Origin: Shewanella kaireitica | GTDB taxonomy: Bacteria; Pseudomonadota; Gammaproteobacteria; Enterobacterales; Shewanellaceae | Direction of reading: 5' to 3' | Assembly: GCF_023284045.1 (NCBI RefSeq) | Contig: NZ_JAKIKQ010000013.1 | Coordinates: 89,454-153,453 of the forward strand | Length of the DNA: 64,000 nucleotides | Made by a program: the position numbers and the translations under genes | Shown here: positions 55,210 through 63,846 of the stretch, piece by piece | How the letters are laid out: the number at the start of each line of letters is the position of its first letter | Numbering within the stretch: position 1 is the stretch's first letter | Notes under the pieces: model-generated | What the model was told of the DNA's origin: nothing | Databases searched by the model: none | What the model saw: only the letters and a program-made list of their open reading frames with translations

Positions 55210-56208
55210 ATGGAAATTCGAGTGAATTCATCTCAAAAAGCAGTAAGCGCTTTATACACTGCAGTGTGTAAAAGTGTTGTTGGTCAAGATCATGTCGTTA
55301 AGTCTCTAATAATAGCTCTGCTGACTCGAGGTCACGTGTTGTTAGAAGGATTACCTGGAACTGCAAAAACACGTTCCATAAAAGCGCTCGCAAAATCAAT
55401 GCAAGCTAATTTCGGTCGTGTACAGTTTACCCCAGATCTTTTACCGTCTGATGTCACTGGCTCTGAAGTTTATCGAGAGGTCGCCTGCAAACCGCAACTA
55501 GACTTTCAACCCGGCCCAATTTTTAACAACTTAGTACTAGCCGACGAGATAAACAGGGCGCCAGCCAAAGTACAAGCGGCTCTACTTGAAGCGATGGCTG
55601 AAGGAACGGTAACTGCAGCTGGTCATACTCGAAAGTTACCAGATCTATTTATGGTTTTAGCAACGCAGAACCCTGTTGATCAAGAGGGAACTTACCCGTT
55701 ACCTGAAGCACAAATGGATCGCTTTACGTTAAAGGTTAATGTGGCTTACCCAGATAAGACAGCTGAACTGGCCATTATTAAGTTAGTTAGGCAGGAAGAA
55801 AGTTGCACTGTGAACCTAAATCAAACTGACAGTGCATTGGTCGTTTCGCCAATAGATATTATTACTGGGCAGCAAGAGCTCGCCGATATCTATGTCTCGC
55901 CAGTCATGGAAAACTACATCGTTGACCTCATTATGGCGACTCGTTATGTTGATATATATGACAACGCTCAATTCCCTAAGTGGATAGAAGTCGGTGCGAG
56001 TCCAAGGGCTAGTATAGCGCTGGATCGCTGCGCGAGGGCACACGCTTGGCTTGATGGGCGTGACTTTGTTTGCCCTGATGATGTGCGAGCTGTACTGCAC
56101 AGTGTTCTGGGACACCGTCTTATGTTGAGCTACGACGCCGCTGCATCGGGTATTAAGCCTGAGCAGGTTGTCGATGACATACTCAAATACGTTCCGTATG
56201 GACAGTAA
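55210..56208 (+). CDS. MoxR-family AAA+ ATPase
   Basis: A 332-aa MoxR chaperone-like ATPase: Walker A LLEGLPGTAKTRSIKALA, Walker B LADEINRAPAKVQAALLEAM, sensor 1 MVLATQNPVDQEGTYPLPEAQMDRF, and the C-terminal lid with ASPRASIALDRCARAHAWLDGR. MoxR proteins work with VWA-domain partners, encoded downstream. ATG at 55210 is used; the frame also contains a TTG three codons earlier. Neither has a strong ribosome site. First gene of the Bat operon. Confidence 0.92.
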   Translation: MEIRVNSSQKAVSALYTAVCKSVVGQDHVVKSLIIALLTRGHVLLEGLPGTAKTRSIKALAKSMQANFGRVQFTPDLLPSDVTGSEVYREVACKPQLDFQPGPIFNNLVLADEINRAPAKVQAALLEAMAEGTVTAAGHTRKLPDLFMVLATQNPVDQEGTYPLPEAQMDRFTLKVNVAYPDKTAELAIIKLVRQEESCTVNLNQTDSALVVSPIDIITGQQELADIYVSPVMENYIVDLIMATRYVDIYDNAQFPKWIEVGASPRASIALDRCARAHAWLDGRDFVCPDDVRAVLHSVLGHRLMLSYDAAASGIKPEQVVDDILKYVPYGQ

Positions 56209-56212
56209 TTAA

Positions 56213-57211
56213 GTGGATTTTAAATCAAAGCGGCTACGTAAAACTATTACGAGAAGTGATTTCGACTTGCAATCGCTGGATCCTCGCATCTATTGTGAAT
56301 TACAAACACTGGTGGCGTTAAAGCCTGCAGCCGAAAAATTGTCTTTTCAGCAAGGGCAATTTAGAACCAGTGCCCAAGTAGGCCGCCATAACTCTAAAGT
56401 TCGTGGTCGCGGGCTTAACTTTGAAGAGCTTAGGCATTACCAAGACGGTGATGACGTAAAGAATATGGACTGGCGCACGACAATGCGAACGGGTAAACCT
56501 CATGTTCGTGCTTACAGCGAAGAAAAAGAGCGCCAAGCATTGATCGTTGTCGACCAACGCGCTTCGATGTTTTTTGGATCGGAGCATGCGATGAAATCTG
56601 TTGTTGCTGCTCAATTATCCGCATTGTCTGCTTGGACCCTATTACGAAGTGGTGACAGAGTTGGCGGTTTGGTGTTCGATGACCATCAAAGTCATTATAC
56701 AAAACCACGTCGTAGTAGCGCCAATGTATTATCTTTGTTCCAATCAATTATAGTAAAAAATCATAAGCTTAACGCTGAAAGCTATGCGACAAAAAGCCAC
56801 TTTTCTTTAAATAAAACCCTACTACAGCTCGACAAAATCAGCAGTGGAAATTCAACAATCATCATTGTCAGTGACTGGCAGGGATTCAATGATGAGTCGC
56901 TTACTTTGCTAAAACATTTACAACGCAAAAATGACGTTGTTTTAGTTTATGTCCATGACCAGTTTGAACGAGAACTTCACCATATAAGTGATCTAGTCGC
57001 TACTGACGGTAGTGATCAGTTATCGATGATCCCGAAACAGATAAATCACCAATCCCCGAATTTTTATAAACACTATAGCGATCAATTTAAGCAGAAACTC
57101 CACGTGCTTAATTGTGCTAGCCGGACACAAATTTTACCTGTGATAGAAATTGATACTGATGGCAGTGAGTTAAATCAATTTTGCTCTGCATTAGGTAGGA
57201 GGGCTAATTGA
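56213..57211 (+). CDS. DUF58-domain protein of the MoxR/Bat operon
   Basis: A 332-aa soluble protein with the DUF58 core (RTSAQVGRHNSKVRGRGLNFEELRHYQDGDDVKNMDWRTTMRTGKPHVRAYSEEKERQALIVVDQRASMFFG in pattern) leading into a degenerate VWA-like fold where the metal site reads DQRASM instead of DxSxS. Such proteins always accompany MoxR ATPases. The GTG start is four bases after the moxR stop, with a GGACAG leader, so translation is coupled. Confidence 0.9.
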   Translation: MDFKSKRLRKTITRSDFDLQSLDPRIYCELQTLVALKPAAEKLSFQQGQFRTSAQVGRHNSKVRGRGLNFEELRHYQDGDDVKNMDWRTTMRTGKPHVRAYSEEKERQALIVVDQRASMFFGSEHAMKSVVAAQLSALSAWTLLRSGDRVGGLVFDDHQSHYTKPRRSSANVLSLFQSIIVKNHKLNAESYATKSHFSLNKTLLQLDKISSGNSTIIIVSDWQGFNDESLTLLKHLQRKNDVVLVYVHDQFERELHHISDLVATDGSDQLSMIPKQINHQSPNFYKHYSDQFKQKLHVLNCASRTQILPVIEIDTDGSELNQFCSALGRRAN

Positions 57212-57873
57212 TGCTGAGCATAAATCATATTCAAAGGGCATCAGAACAAAGCGAGTTTAGCTTTGGTAATCCGATGCTGCAACTGAATGAGTTTGTGGGG
57301 ATTGAAATGCCTAAAGCTGTTGCATTTGTACCGCAAACTTGGGGCTGGTGGCTGTTGTTATCCTCTGTGATTGCGCTCGTTGCAGTATATTCTTATAGAC
57401 GGGTGAGACATTGGCGACAAAATCGCTACCGTAAGCAAGCTGTCAAAAAAGTAATGGCAGCAAAAGGTAAACCGCTAGCAGAGTTTTCAGTCATAGTGCT
57501 AAAAGAGATCAAGCAGGCCATTTCTATTGCCTACGGAGCTTCAACGTTGGTGGTTCCGTCAAACATAAGCCTGTCGAGCAGTCTCAAAGGCACTGCAGCG
57601 ACTCAAGCAACAGCTTCCCCTGATCGCATTACCTTAGCTGCGCTTGACGGGCATGCATTCCTGCTGTTGTTAGATATAACGGCTGAACACAACACTAGCT
57701 TTAATACTCCATTAGGTGATGCGTGGCTGCTTAGTTTACTATCCAAAATTGAAGCTAAGGATGCTATTGCGGTCCAGAACAACCTGGCACAGCAGTGTTG
57801 TGTTTGGTTAATGCATCATACGCCAAAATTGCCTAGTAGTTTGATTGTCGAAAAGGCGAGTGCAGATGCTTGA
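57211..57873 (+). CDS. DUF4381-domain membrane protein
   Basis: A 220-aa protein with one membrane helix (about 45-68; WWLLLSSVIALVAVYSYRRVRHWRQNRYRK) flanked by a short N-terminal part rich in Pro and a cytoplasmic domain with FSVIVLKEIKQAISIAYG and GHAFLLLLD. This is the DUF4381 pattern found between DUF58 and VWA genes. ATG at 57211 overlaps the previous stop and has an excellent AGGAGG site. Function is not known beyond operon membership. Confidence 0.85.
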   Translation: MLSINHIQRASEQSEFSFGNPMLQLNEFVGIEMPKAVAFVPQTWGWWLLLSSVIALVAVYSYRRVRHWRQNRYRKQAVKKVMAAKGKPLAEFSVIVLKEIKQAISIAYGASTLVVPSNISLSSSLKGTAATQATASPDRITLAALDGHAFLLLLDITAEHNTSFNTPLGDAWLLSLLSKIEAKDAIAVQNNLAQQCCVWLMHHTPKLPSSLIVEKASADA

Positions 57874-58948
57874 ATTTAACTATCCTCTTTGGGCGTTGGT
57901 GCTACCCTTACCTTGGTTAATAAACTATTTTTTGCCCGCTTTTAAAGTCAAACAGGCCGCAATTAGGGTTCCGTTTTTTAATACTATCGTGGCTCTATTG
58001 AAGTCAGCACCTAACTCAGCGCTGCAATACCTAAAGCCGTCGCGTTGGCAACAATGTGCGCTATTTATTGTATGGTTGCTGCTAGTTACAGCCATGACCC
58101 AACCAGTGATCCTTGGTGAACCACAAACACGGCTGCAAATAGGCCGCGATCTAATGGTCGTGGTCGATATATCTGGCTCAATGGACACTAAAGATTTCAC
58201 CTTGCACGCTAAACAACAAATAGCCGGCGGAGTCGCAAACTCCTCGGTTACTGCATTTTCTGATGAATATATTTCAAGGTTGGATGCAGTTAAGCGCGTA
58301 CTGCATGAGTTTTCTGAGCAGCGACAGGGTGACAGGCTCGGACTTATTCTATTTGGTGACGCGGCTTATCTACAGGCTCCTTTTACAGCAGACTTGCCTT
58401 CTTGGTTAAGGTTACTTAATGAAAGTCGCGTGGCTATGGCAGGTCAAAGTACTCATGTCGGTGATGCATTAGGTTTAGCGATTAAGGTGATGTCAAGCGA
58501 TGAAATAAAATCATCACAAAAAAATAAAGTGGTGTTATTGCTAACCGATGGTAATGACACCGACAGTTCCGTCCCGCCACTTGAGGCGGCTAAAATCGCG
58601 GCTAAAAAAGGTATAAGAGTCCATGTTATAGCCATTGGCGATCCGCAAACCGTTGGTGAACAAGCAATGGATATGGAAGTGATTGAAGGTGTTGCTGCGC
58701 TCACCGGAGGTAAAGCATTTAACGCTATTTCGACACAAGAGCTCAATAAGGTCTATCAAACGATAAGTAAACTGGAGCCTGCAAAGTTTGCTAGCTTTAC
58801 TTATCAGCCGAAAAAAAGTGTCCATTACTTGCCCATAGCAGCCGCACTCGTCATCTATCTGGTTACTTACATTATGGTATTTGTTTTACGTCGGTTCAAC
58901 GTTAACAAACCCAGTCAGAACGACTCAGAAATCGAGGGGAAGGCGTGA
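57866..58948 (+). CDS. BatA-like VWA-domain membrane protein
   Basis: A 360-aa inner-membrane protein with helices at about 5-25 and 55-80, a von Willebrand A domain (about 90-285) and a C-terminal helix (about 325-345). The metal-ion-dependent adhesion site is complete: DISGSMD (DxSxS), the Thr loop GQSTHVGDALG, and LLTDGNDTD. ATG at 57866 overlaps the previous stop by eight bases and has AAGGCGAG upstream. It is the BatA counterpart of the aerotolerance operon first described in Bacteroides. Confidence 0.9.
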   Translation: MLEFNYPLWALVLPLPWLINYFLPAFKVKQAAIRVPFFNTIVALLKSAPNSALQYLKPSRWQQCALFIVWLLLVTAMTQPVILGEPQTRLQIGRDLMVVVDISGSMDTKDFTLHAKQQIAGGVANSSVTAFSDEYISRLDAVKRVLHEFSEQRQGDRLGLILFGDAAYLQAPFTADLPSWLRLLNESRVAMAGQSTHVGDALGLAIKVMSSDEIKSSQKNKVVLLLTDGNDTDSSVPPLEAAKIAAKKGIRVHVIAIGDPQTVGEQAMDMEVIEGVAALTGGKAFNAISTQELNKVYQTISKLEPAKFASFTYQPKKSVHYLPIAAALVIYLVTYIMVFVLRRFNVNKPSQNDSEIEGKA

Positions 58949-60684
58949 TGGATATTGACACAGTGTTAACACAGTTTCATTTTATTAGGCCTTACTGGTT
59001 ACTGCTAATCATACCTTTTGCTTGGCAACTAGTGGCGCACTTAGGTAATAGAGTGGCCGTTAAACATCGAAAAATGGTGCTTCCTAAACATCTAGAAAAA
59101 GCGCTTAGAATTGGTGATGCGAGCTGGCGAAAACGGCTACCGCTTCTATTTTGGGGATTTGGATTTTGTATCGCGATAATAATAGCTGCTGGCCCTACGT
59201 GGCAGCGACAAGCTTCTCCTTTTGGAGAGGATAACGCGCCTTTAGTCATCCTATTGGATGTCTCAGAGTCGATGTTACAAACTGATGTTCAGCCTTCTCG
59301 GCTCGGTCGTGCTAAGCAAAAAATCTCCGATCTGCTTGCTATTAGAGATGGAGGCAACACTGCACTAATTGTCTATTCAGGTAGTGCGCATATAGCCATG
59401 CCTTTGACCAAAGATAACGCTGTATTCCTCCCGTTGCTGGAGGCTATTACACCAAAAATTATGCCGCGAAAAGGTAAGTTTGCTGAGCATGGGTTAGCTG
59501 AGATAGACAAGCTATTCACGCAGGGCGATTTTGCAACTCAACCTGTCACAGTGCTCTGGATAACCGATGGGATCGGTACTGGTAGTGAGAAAGCTTTTAT
59601 TGATTATTTTAATAGGCCGAAAGAGCTAGCAGAGTTGGGTTCACAACAAGAGGGGAACTATGCGAATGACCATACCTTACAGCTAATAGTATTAGGTAGT
59701 GGTGATAATAAGCGCGAAGCCGATATTGAGTTTCAGGGTGAAGAATTAGATTCTCTGGCTAGTCATTTAGGTGGGGTCTATCAACAAATATCAGTCGATA
59801 ATAGCGATGTTGGATCAATCAATAGATTGATAGAACGCAATGTTATTATCAATAGCAATAGCGCTGAGCCTTGGCAAGAAATGAGCTACCCACTAGTGTT
59901 TATCTTAGTAGCAGTCTTTCTCCTGTGGTTTCGTAAAGGCTGGACCGTTCAATGGTGTTTTGTTGGCATGTTAATGTTTACCGCGCCGGGGCAGAGCGCA
60001 GCCGCTAGTGACTCTGCTAATACTGTTGAAACAGCTGAAATGGACGCTCCAATGGCAGAAAAGCAAAACCTGCAGCAAATAAAGCTTACGGTTAGCCAGT
60101 TTTGGTTTGACGCATGGTTAACGCCAGATCAGCAAGGGCAGCGTTATTTTAAAAAGCGGGAATACAGAAAAGCAGCGCAGAGTTTCACTCAGCCTTATAG
60201 CAAAGCCACCGCTTTTTATTTAGCAGAAGAGTTTAAGTCCGCTTATATCTATTTTATACGAGTCGACAGCGCCGAGGCTTTGTTTGGCGCTGCTAACGCG
60301 TTAGCGCAACAACGAGAGTACATTGCTGCTAGGCAGCTATACCAACAAGTCGTGCAGCAGTATCCCGCCTTTAAGCCTGCACAAACTAATTTGAGAAAAA
60401 TCCAGAAGATCATTGATGATATAAACCGTCAAAGTGAAAGCCAAGCCAATACTGAAGATGAAACTTCTACAGAGTTAGGTGATGAACCTCAGACAGGCGA
60501 GGGAGCTGATGAGAAAATCTCCGCGCAAATGCTAATTAAGCAAACCTATACCGCTGAACAATTACTCGCAGATGATGCGCTAACTCAGGCATGGATGAAG
60601 CGGGTAGAAGGTTCACCCAGTAGGTTTTTGGCAACAAAATTCAGAACGCAGCTTAATCAACGTCAGCAATTGACATCAAACTAA
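58948..60684 (+). CDS. BatB/BatC-like VWA plus TPR membrane protein
   Basis: A 578-aa fusion: membrane helices near the start and at about 65-85, a VWA domain (about 95-290) with LLDVSESM (DxSxS variant) and WITDGIGTG, a helix at about 310-330, a second hydrophobic segment, then a TPR-like region (about 405-470; YRKAAQSFTQPYSKATAFYLAEEFKSAYIYF pattern and REYIAARQLYQQVVQQYPAFKPAQTNL) and an acidic tail. It combines BatB and BatC functions. ATG at 58948 lies in TGATG overlap with the previous stop; GGGGAAGG is the ribosome site. Confidence 0.9.
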   Translation: MDIDTVLTQFHFIRPYWLLLIIPFAWQLVAHLGNRVAVKHRKMVLPKHLEKALRIGDASWRKRLPLLFWGFGFCIAIIIAAGPTWQRQASPFGEDNAPLVILLDVSESMLQTDVQPSRLGRAKQKISDLLAIRDGGNTALIVYSGSAHIAMPLTKDNAVFLPLLEAITPKIMPRKGKFAEHGLAEIDKLFTQGDFATQPVTVLWITDGIGTGSEKAFIDYFNRPKELAELGSQQEGNYANDHTLQLIVLGSGDNKREADIEFQGEELDSLASHLGGVYQQISVDNSDVGSINRLIERNVIINSNSAEPWQEMSYPLVFILVAVFLLWFRKGWTVQWCFVGMLMFTAPGQSAAASDSANTVETAEMDAPMAEKQNLQQIKLTVSQFWFDAWLTPDQQGQRYFKKREYRKAAQSFTQPYSKATAFYLAEEFKSAYIYFIRVDSAEALFGAANALAQQREYIAARQLYQQVVQQYPAFKPAQTNLRKIQKIIDDINRQSESQANTEDETSTELGDEPQTGEGADEKISAQMLIKQTYTAEQLLADDALTQAWMKRVEGSPSRFLATKFRTQLNQRQQLTSN

Positions 60685-60699
60685 TGATGAGAATCACTT

Positions 60700-62121
60700 A
60701 TGTTAGCCAATAAACAGGCTCTAATAGACGATGAGAGCTTGGAGAGACTATTTCCTATTCTAGCATCACTAAATACGCTATTTAAAGTCGTTGTTATCAC
60801 ACTAATATGGCTGGTCACTCTAGGAAGTCTGCTAGTAATAAGTAGCTTTCCTAATCTTGCTTTCGCAAGTGATGATGGGATTCTAACGACTATCACTCCC
60901 AGTACTATTAATGAATTGCAGCAGGCAGGAAAGTTAAAAATTACCACTCGGCTAGCGCCGACTAGCCTTGTTGTACCGCAGCAGCAAGTTGATCTTTATA
61001 TACAGATCTCGACCGATACATGGTTTGCAGGTGGTAGCCATATTAGTGCTTTTGATGTAGATGATACGATAGTACTTCGACGTAAAAAATTAGCCAATAA
61101 CTACACCGATCGAATTGACGGTAAAACATGGTCAGTGCAGGAGTGGCAACTGACGCTCTATCCGCAAGCGGTAGGCGCTATCACCGTTCCTAAAATAGCG
61201 GTAACCGTGAATGTTGCTGATAAACCAGGGTCTAGCATTAAAGGTACGTTATACACCCAAGCTCAGCACTTTACTGTTGCATTCCCTAATAAAGCGTTAG
61301 CTAACGCAAATCACTATATTGCGGCGCCGAAGGTAACATTCAGACAAAAAATAACGCCAGGAAAGGGGAGTGAATTGCATATTGGTGATGCAATCACTCG
61401 TACGTTAACCATTAATGCGACCGATACTAGTGCTATGTTGTTTCCAGACTTCCCGCTTTCAAAGTCAGACATCCTATATGGTTATCGAGGCCCTGTAGAG
61501 AGTGAAGATCGCCAGAATCGGGGGGATTTCAGCGCGAGTAAAGTTTACCAGCAAACTTATATCGTGCAGCAAAGTGGCGAAGTGACTCTACCTGAACTGT
61601 CTTTTTACTGGTGGAATACCAATGATGAAGAGTTAACAACACTTACTGCTAAGGCGCTATCATGGCAAGTCACTCACACACCATTGAGCTTTGTTAAAGC
61701 TTACTGGCTATATGGTCTACTGTTGTTAGGATTACTCGCTTTAACGATGAAATTCGTGTTTTTTGCCTGCAAGCGTATTAAAAAGCAGTTGTTTCCGCTG
61801 GTCATTCTATTCGCTCATACTGTTATTAACAAACAGTACGCACGTGCAGAGCAATATTTATATTGGCGTAATAGCGACAAGAATAAGCGCGTGGCATATA
61901 ACCCTAGCTTGAGACTATTAGATGATTCATTGGATGATTTAACTCATGAGTTAAAGGACAATAAATCATTGAATAGAAACCAAGGACAGACTAAAGAGAA
62001 CTTGTTTGATCGTTGGCAGCAGGGTTTTAATAGATCAAATACAGAGTCTGGACAGTCAGTAAAAACTCGTAGGTTTTATATTATGTTTTGGCGGTTCATT
62101 TCAAATAAAAGCGTCAAGTAA
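60700..62121 (+). CDS. BatD-like periplasmic/membrane protein
   Basis: A 473-aa protein with an unusually long N-terminus before the export helix (about 28-55, ending LAFAS), a large beta-rich periplasmic region with BatD repeats (VPQQQVDLYIQISTDTWFAGG, WSVQEWQLTLYPQAVGAITVP, YQQTYIVQQSGEVTLPELSFYWWN) and a transmembrane helix at about 345-368 followed by a cytoplasmic tail. Last gene of the moxR operon, 15 bases after the BatB/C gene. The operon is linked to oxidative-stress tolerance and envelope homeostasis, but its biochemical role is not established. Confidence 0.87.
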   Translation: MLANKQALIDDESLERLFPILASLNTLFKVVVITLIWLVTLGSLLVISSFPNLAFASDDGILTTITPSTINELQQAGKLKITTRLAPTSLVVPQQQVDLYIQISTDTWFAGGSHISAFDVDDTIVLRRKKLANNYTDRIDGKTWSVQEWQLTLYPQAVGAITVPKIAVTVNVADKPGSSIKGTLYTQAQHFTVAFPNKALANANHYIAAPKVTFRQKITPGKGSELHIGDAITRTLTINATDTSAMLFPDFPLSKSDILYGYRGPVESEDRQNRGDFSASKVYQQTYIVQQSGEVTLPELSFYWWNTNDEELTTLTAKALSWQVTHTPLSFVKAYWLYGLLLLGLLALTMKFVFFACKRIKKQLFPLVILFAHTVINKQYARAEQYLYWRNSDKNKRVAYNPSLRLLDDSLDDLTHELKDNKSLNRNQGQTKENLFDRWQQGFNRSNTESGQSVKTRRFYIMFWRFISNKSVK

Positions 62122-62250
62122 CTCTGATATAGCTTCATTTGTCGACTCCCCAGGTTACTGGCGATAGATATGCTCCATTAGCTAGACTCTGCTAGCCAGT
62201 TCCTTCTAGCTAGAGCAGTCTAAATGTTAAACGGAACTAATAACTAACAA

Positions 62251-62811
62251 CTAATAGCTAACTTGATAATTTACTTGTACAAAGTCATTGGCAAACGCAA
62301 TAGCGCTTGCTTTAACTAGTTTGATATCCGTAGCCGTTTTGCCAAATAGCGCAATTCCTTCACCTAAGATAACGGGCGCGAGCGTAATGGTCATTTCATT
62401 GATTAACTTAAGGTTTAAGAATGATTGGATGGTGGTGCCACCATCAATGTATGCATGCTGATGTCCCTCACTTTCGAGCATAGCAACTAACGTTGTCAGA
62501 TCCCCTGAGTACATTTCTACTTTATCTTGTAAGTTGCTAGGAGCTTGTTTAAGAGTATTGCTGAGCACAATGATGCGTGTATCTCCATAGGGCCATTGTT
62601 CAGGAGATAGTTCCATGCTGGCAATCATTTCCATACACTTACGGCCCATGATTAAGCAATCAACTGAAGATATGTATTCAGCAAAACCCATATCGGCGTG
62701 GCTTCCCATATCTGCTTGTGAGTTGCCAGCGCTATGCAGCCAATCAACACTGCCATCCTTTCTTGCTATGTAGCCGTCAGTGCTGGTTGCGATATAAACA
62801 GAACATTTCAT
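62251..62811 (-). CDS. RibD/dihydrofolate-reductase-like oxidoreductase
   Basis: A 186-aa protein with the RibD C-terminal/DHFR fold: VYIATSTDGYIARKDGSVDWL at the start, CLIMGRKCMEMI, RIIVLSNTL, HAYIDGGTTIQSFL and TITLAPVILGEGIALF. Such stand-alone proteins are NADPH-dependent reductases of unknown substrate. It is divergent from a TetR regulator with a palindrome between them, so induction by a small molecule is likely. GAGAG precedes the ATG. Confidence 0.88.
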   Translation of the reverse strand: MKCSVYIATSTDGYIARKDGSVDWLHSAGNSQADMGSHADMGFAEYISSVDCLIMGRKCMEMIASMELSPEQWPYGDTRIIVLSNTLKQAPSNLQDKVEMYSGDLTTLVAMLESEGHQHAYIDGGTTIQSFLNLKLINEMTITLAPVILGEGIALFGKTATDIKLVKASAIAFANDFVQVNYQVSY

Positions 62812-62888
62812 ATTTTAACTCTCATATCAGTTTTTTACTGTAACTCTAGCCCATTGCTTGGCATTCTGTCGGGCTTTCAATTACAATA

Positions 62889-62903
62889 TTCTACACTGTA
62901 GAA
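62889..62903. promoter_or_regulatory. Palindromic operator between RibD-like gene and TetR
   Basis: TTCTAC-ACT-GTAGAA is a perfect 6-bp inverted repeat with 3-base centre, 26 bases before the TetR ATG and 78 before the divergent gene. Size and place fit a TetR-family operator. Confidence 0.6.
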
Positions 62904-62928
62904 ATAAAGGTGGTCAAGTGAGGGATTG

Positions 62929-63504
62929 ATGTCAATTATAGAGAAAAAACGCGGACGGCCTAAAGGTTCGGACAACCAGTTAAATGCAAAGATTATTATC
63001 GATAGCGCTAAGCTAATGATGCAACAGCAGGGAAAAATCCCCAGCATCCGTAGCCTGGCGAACACGCTAAATGTCGATGGAATGGCTATTTACTACTATT
63101 TTAGTAACAAAAATGCGCTATTGGAGGCTATTACGATATCGCTGATAGACGAAGTTTACCAGCCTAAGCTTGACGAGAACTGGAAGTTAGCGCTTAAAAA
63201 GCTGTGTAGCAGCTATTTAAACTTACTTAATGATTATCCTGGGTTATTAGAAACGCTATTAAATATGGAATCAAATAACCCCGCAGAGATTTTTATAGAG
63301 AGATTTAATACGATCATAGCACCTATAGGGTTAGACGATAAAAGTGCAAAAGATGCACTCGACCTGTTGGTCGATTATCTACACGGTTATGCACTGGCAT
63401 TAAATTGCAGCGCTAGCAAGGGGAGGTTAGACATTGGTATGATCTCTGGCCCGCTTCAAATTTACTGTTTAGCATTGGAAGGGGCTAGGAAAGTGAAGCT
63501 GTAG
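62929..63504 (+). CDS. TetR/AcrR-family regulator
   Basis: A 191-aa regulator. A basic N-terminal arm (EKKRGRPKGSDNQ) precedes the helix-turn-helix (about 20-65; IPSIRSLANTLNVDGMAIYYYFSNKNALLEAI), followed by a helical ligand-binding domain. It is expected to repress itself and the divergent reductase gene. ATG at 62929 follows GAGGGATTG; a TTG one codon earlier is the alternative. Confidence 0.9.
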   Translation: MSIIEKKRGRPKGSDNQLNAKIIIDSAKLMMQQQGKIPSIRSLANTLNVDGMAIYYYFSNKNALLEAITISLIDEVYQPKLDENWKLALKKLCSSYLNLLNDYPGLLETLLNMESNNPAEIFIERFNTIIAPIGLDDKSAKDALDLLVDYLHGYALALNCSASKGRLDIGMISGPLQIYCLALEGARKVKL

Positions 63505-63537
63505 GCTTGAGCACAAACAATACTGGTGCAATACAGA

Positions 63538-63846
63538 TCAACAAGCTGTAGATACTAATAGTATTTCTGGTGGAACTTCGCTGCTACAGGCTTCTTTATA
63601 TTGTACGTAACAGCTTGATTTTTCGTAACCAACTTTGATTGACCAGCAGTTAGGAACAGCTCTTTCTTCAGCAAAAACTTGAATATATTTGACGTCTAAA
63701 GATATTAACTCGGCGATGCCATAACCGACGCCTTGCTCACCTAATGTTTCTGGGTACTTGTACCAAGAATCAACAGGCCCGAGGTTTGTTTGAATCGCAC
63801 GTTCTGCATTTGGTCGGGTATCGGGAGTGTTATTATACCAATTGCA
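63538..63846 (-). pseudogene. Start-less remnant of a secreted-type protein gene
   Basis: On the minus strand 102 codons are open from just after a TAA at 63847-63849 to TGA at 63538. There is no ATG, GTG or TTG in the frame. The translation has protein-like composition, with PVDSWYKYPETLGEQGVGYG, VKYIQVFAEERAVPNCWSIK and SSCYVQYKEAC, and three internal Cys. I read it as the 3' end of a gene whose 5' part was lost; the sequence to its right looks like an intergenic repeat (TTAATGCAATTGGTATAAT). A frameshift linking it to the minus-strand frame at 63741-63932 is the alternative. Family unknown. Confidence 0.55.
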
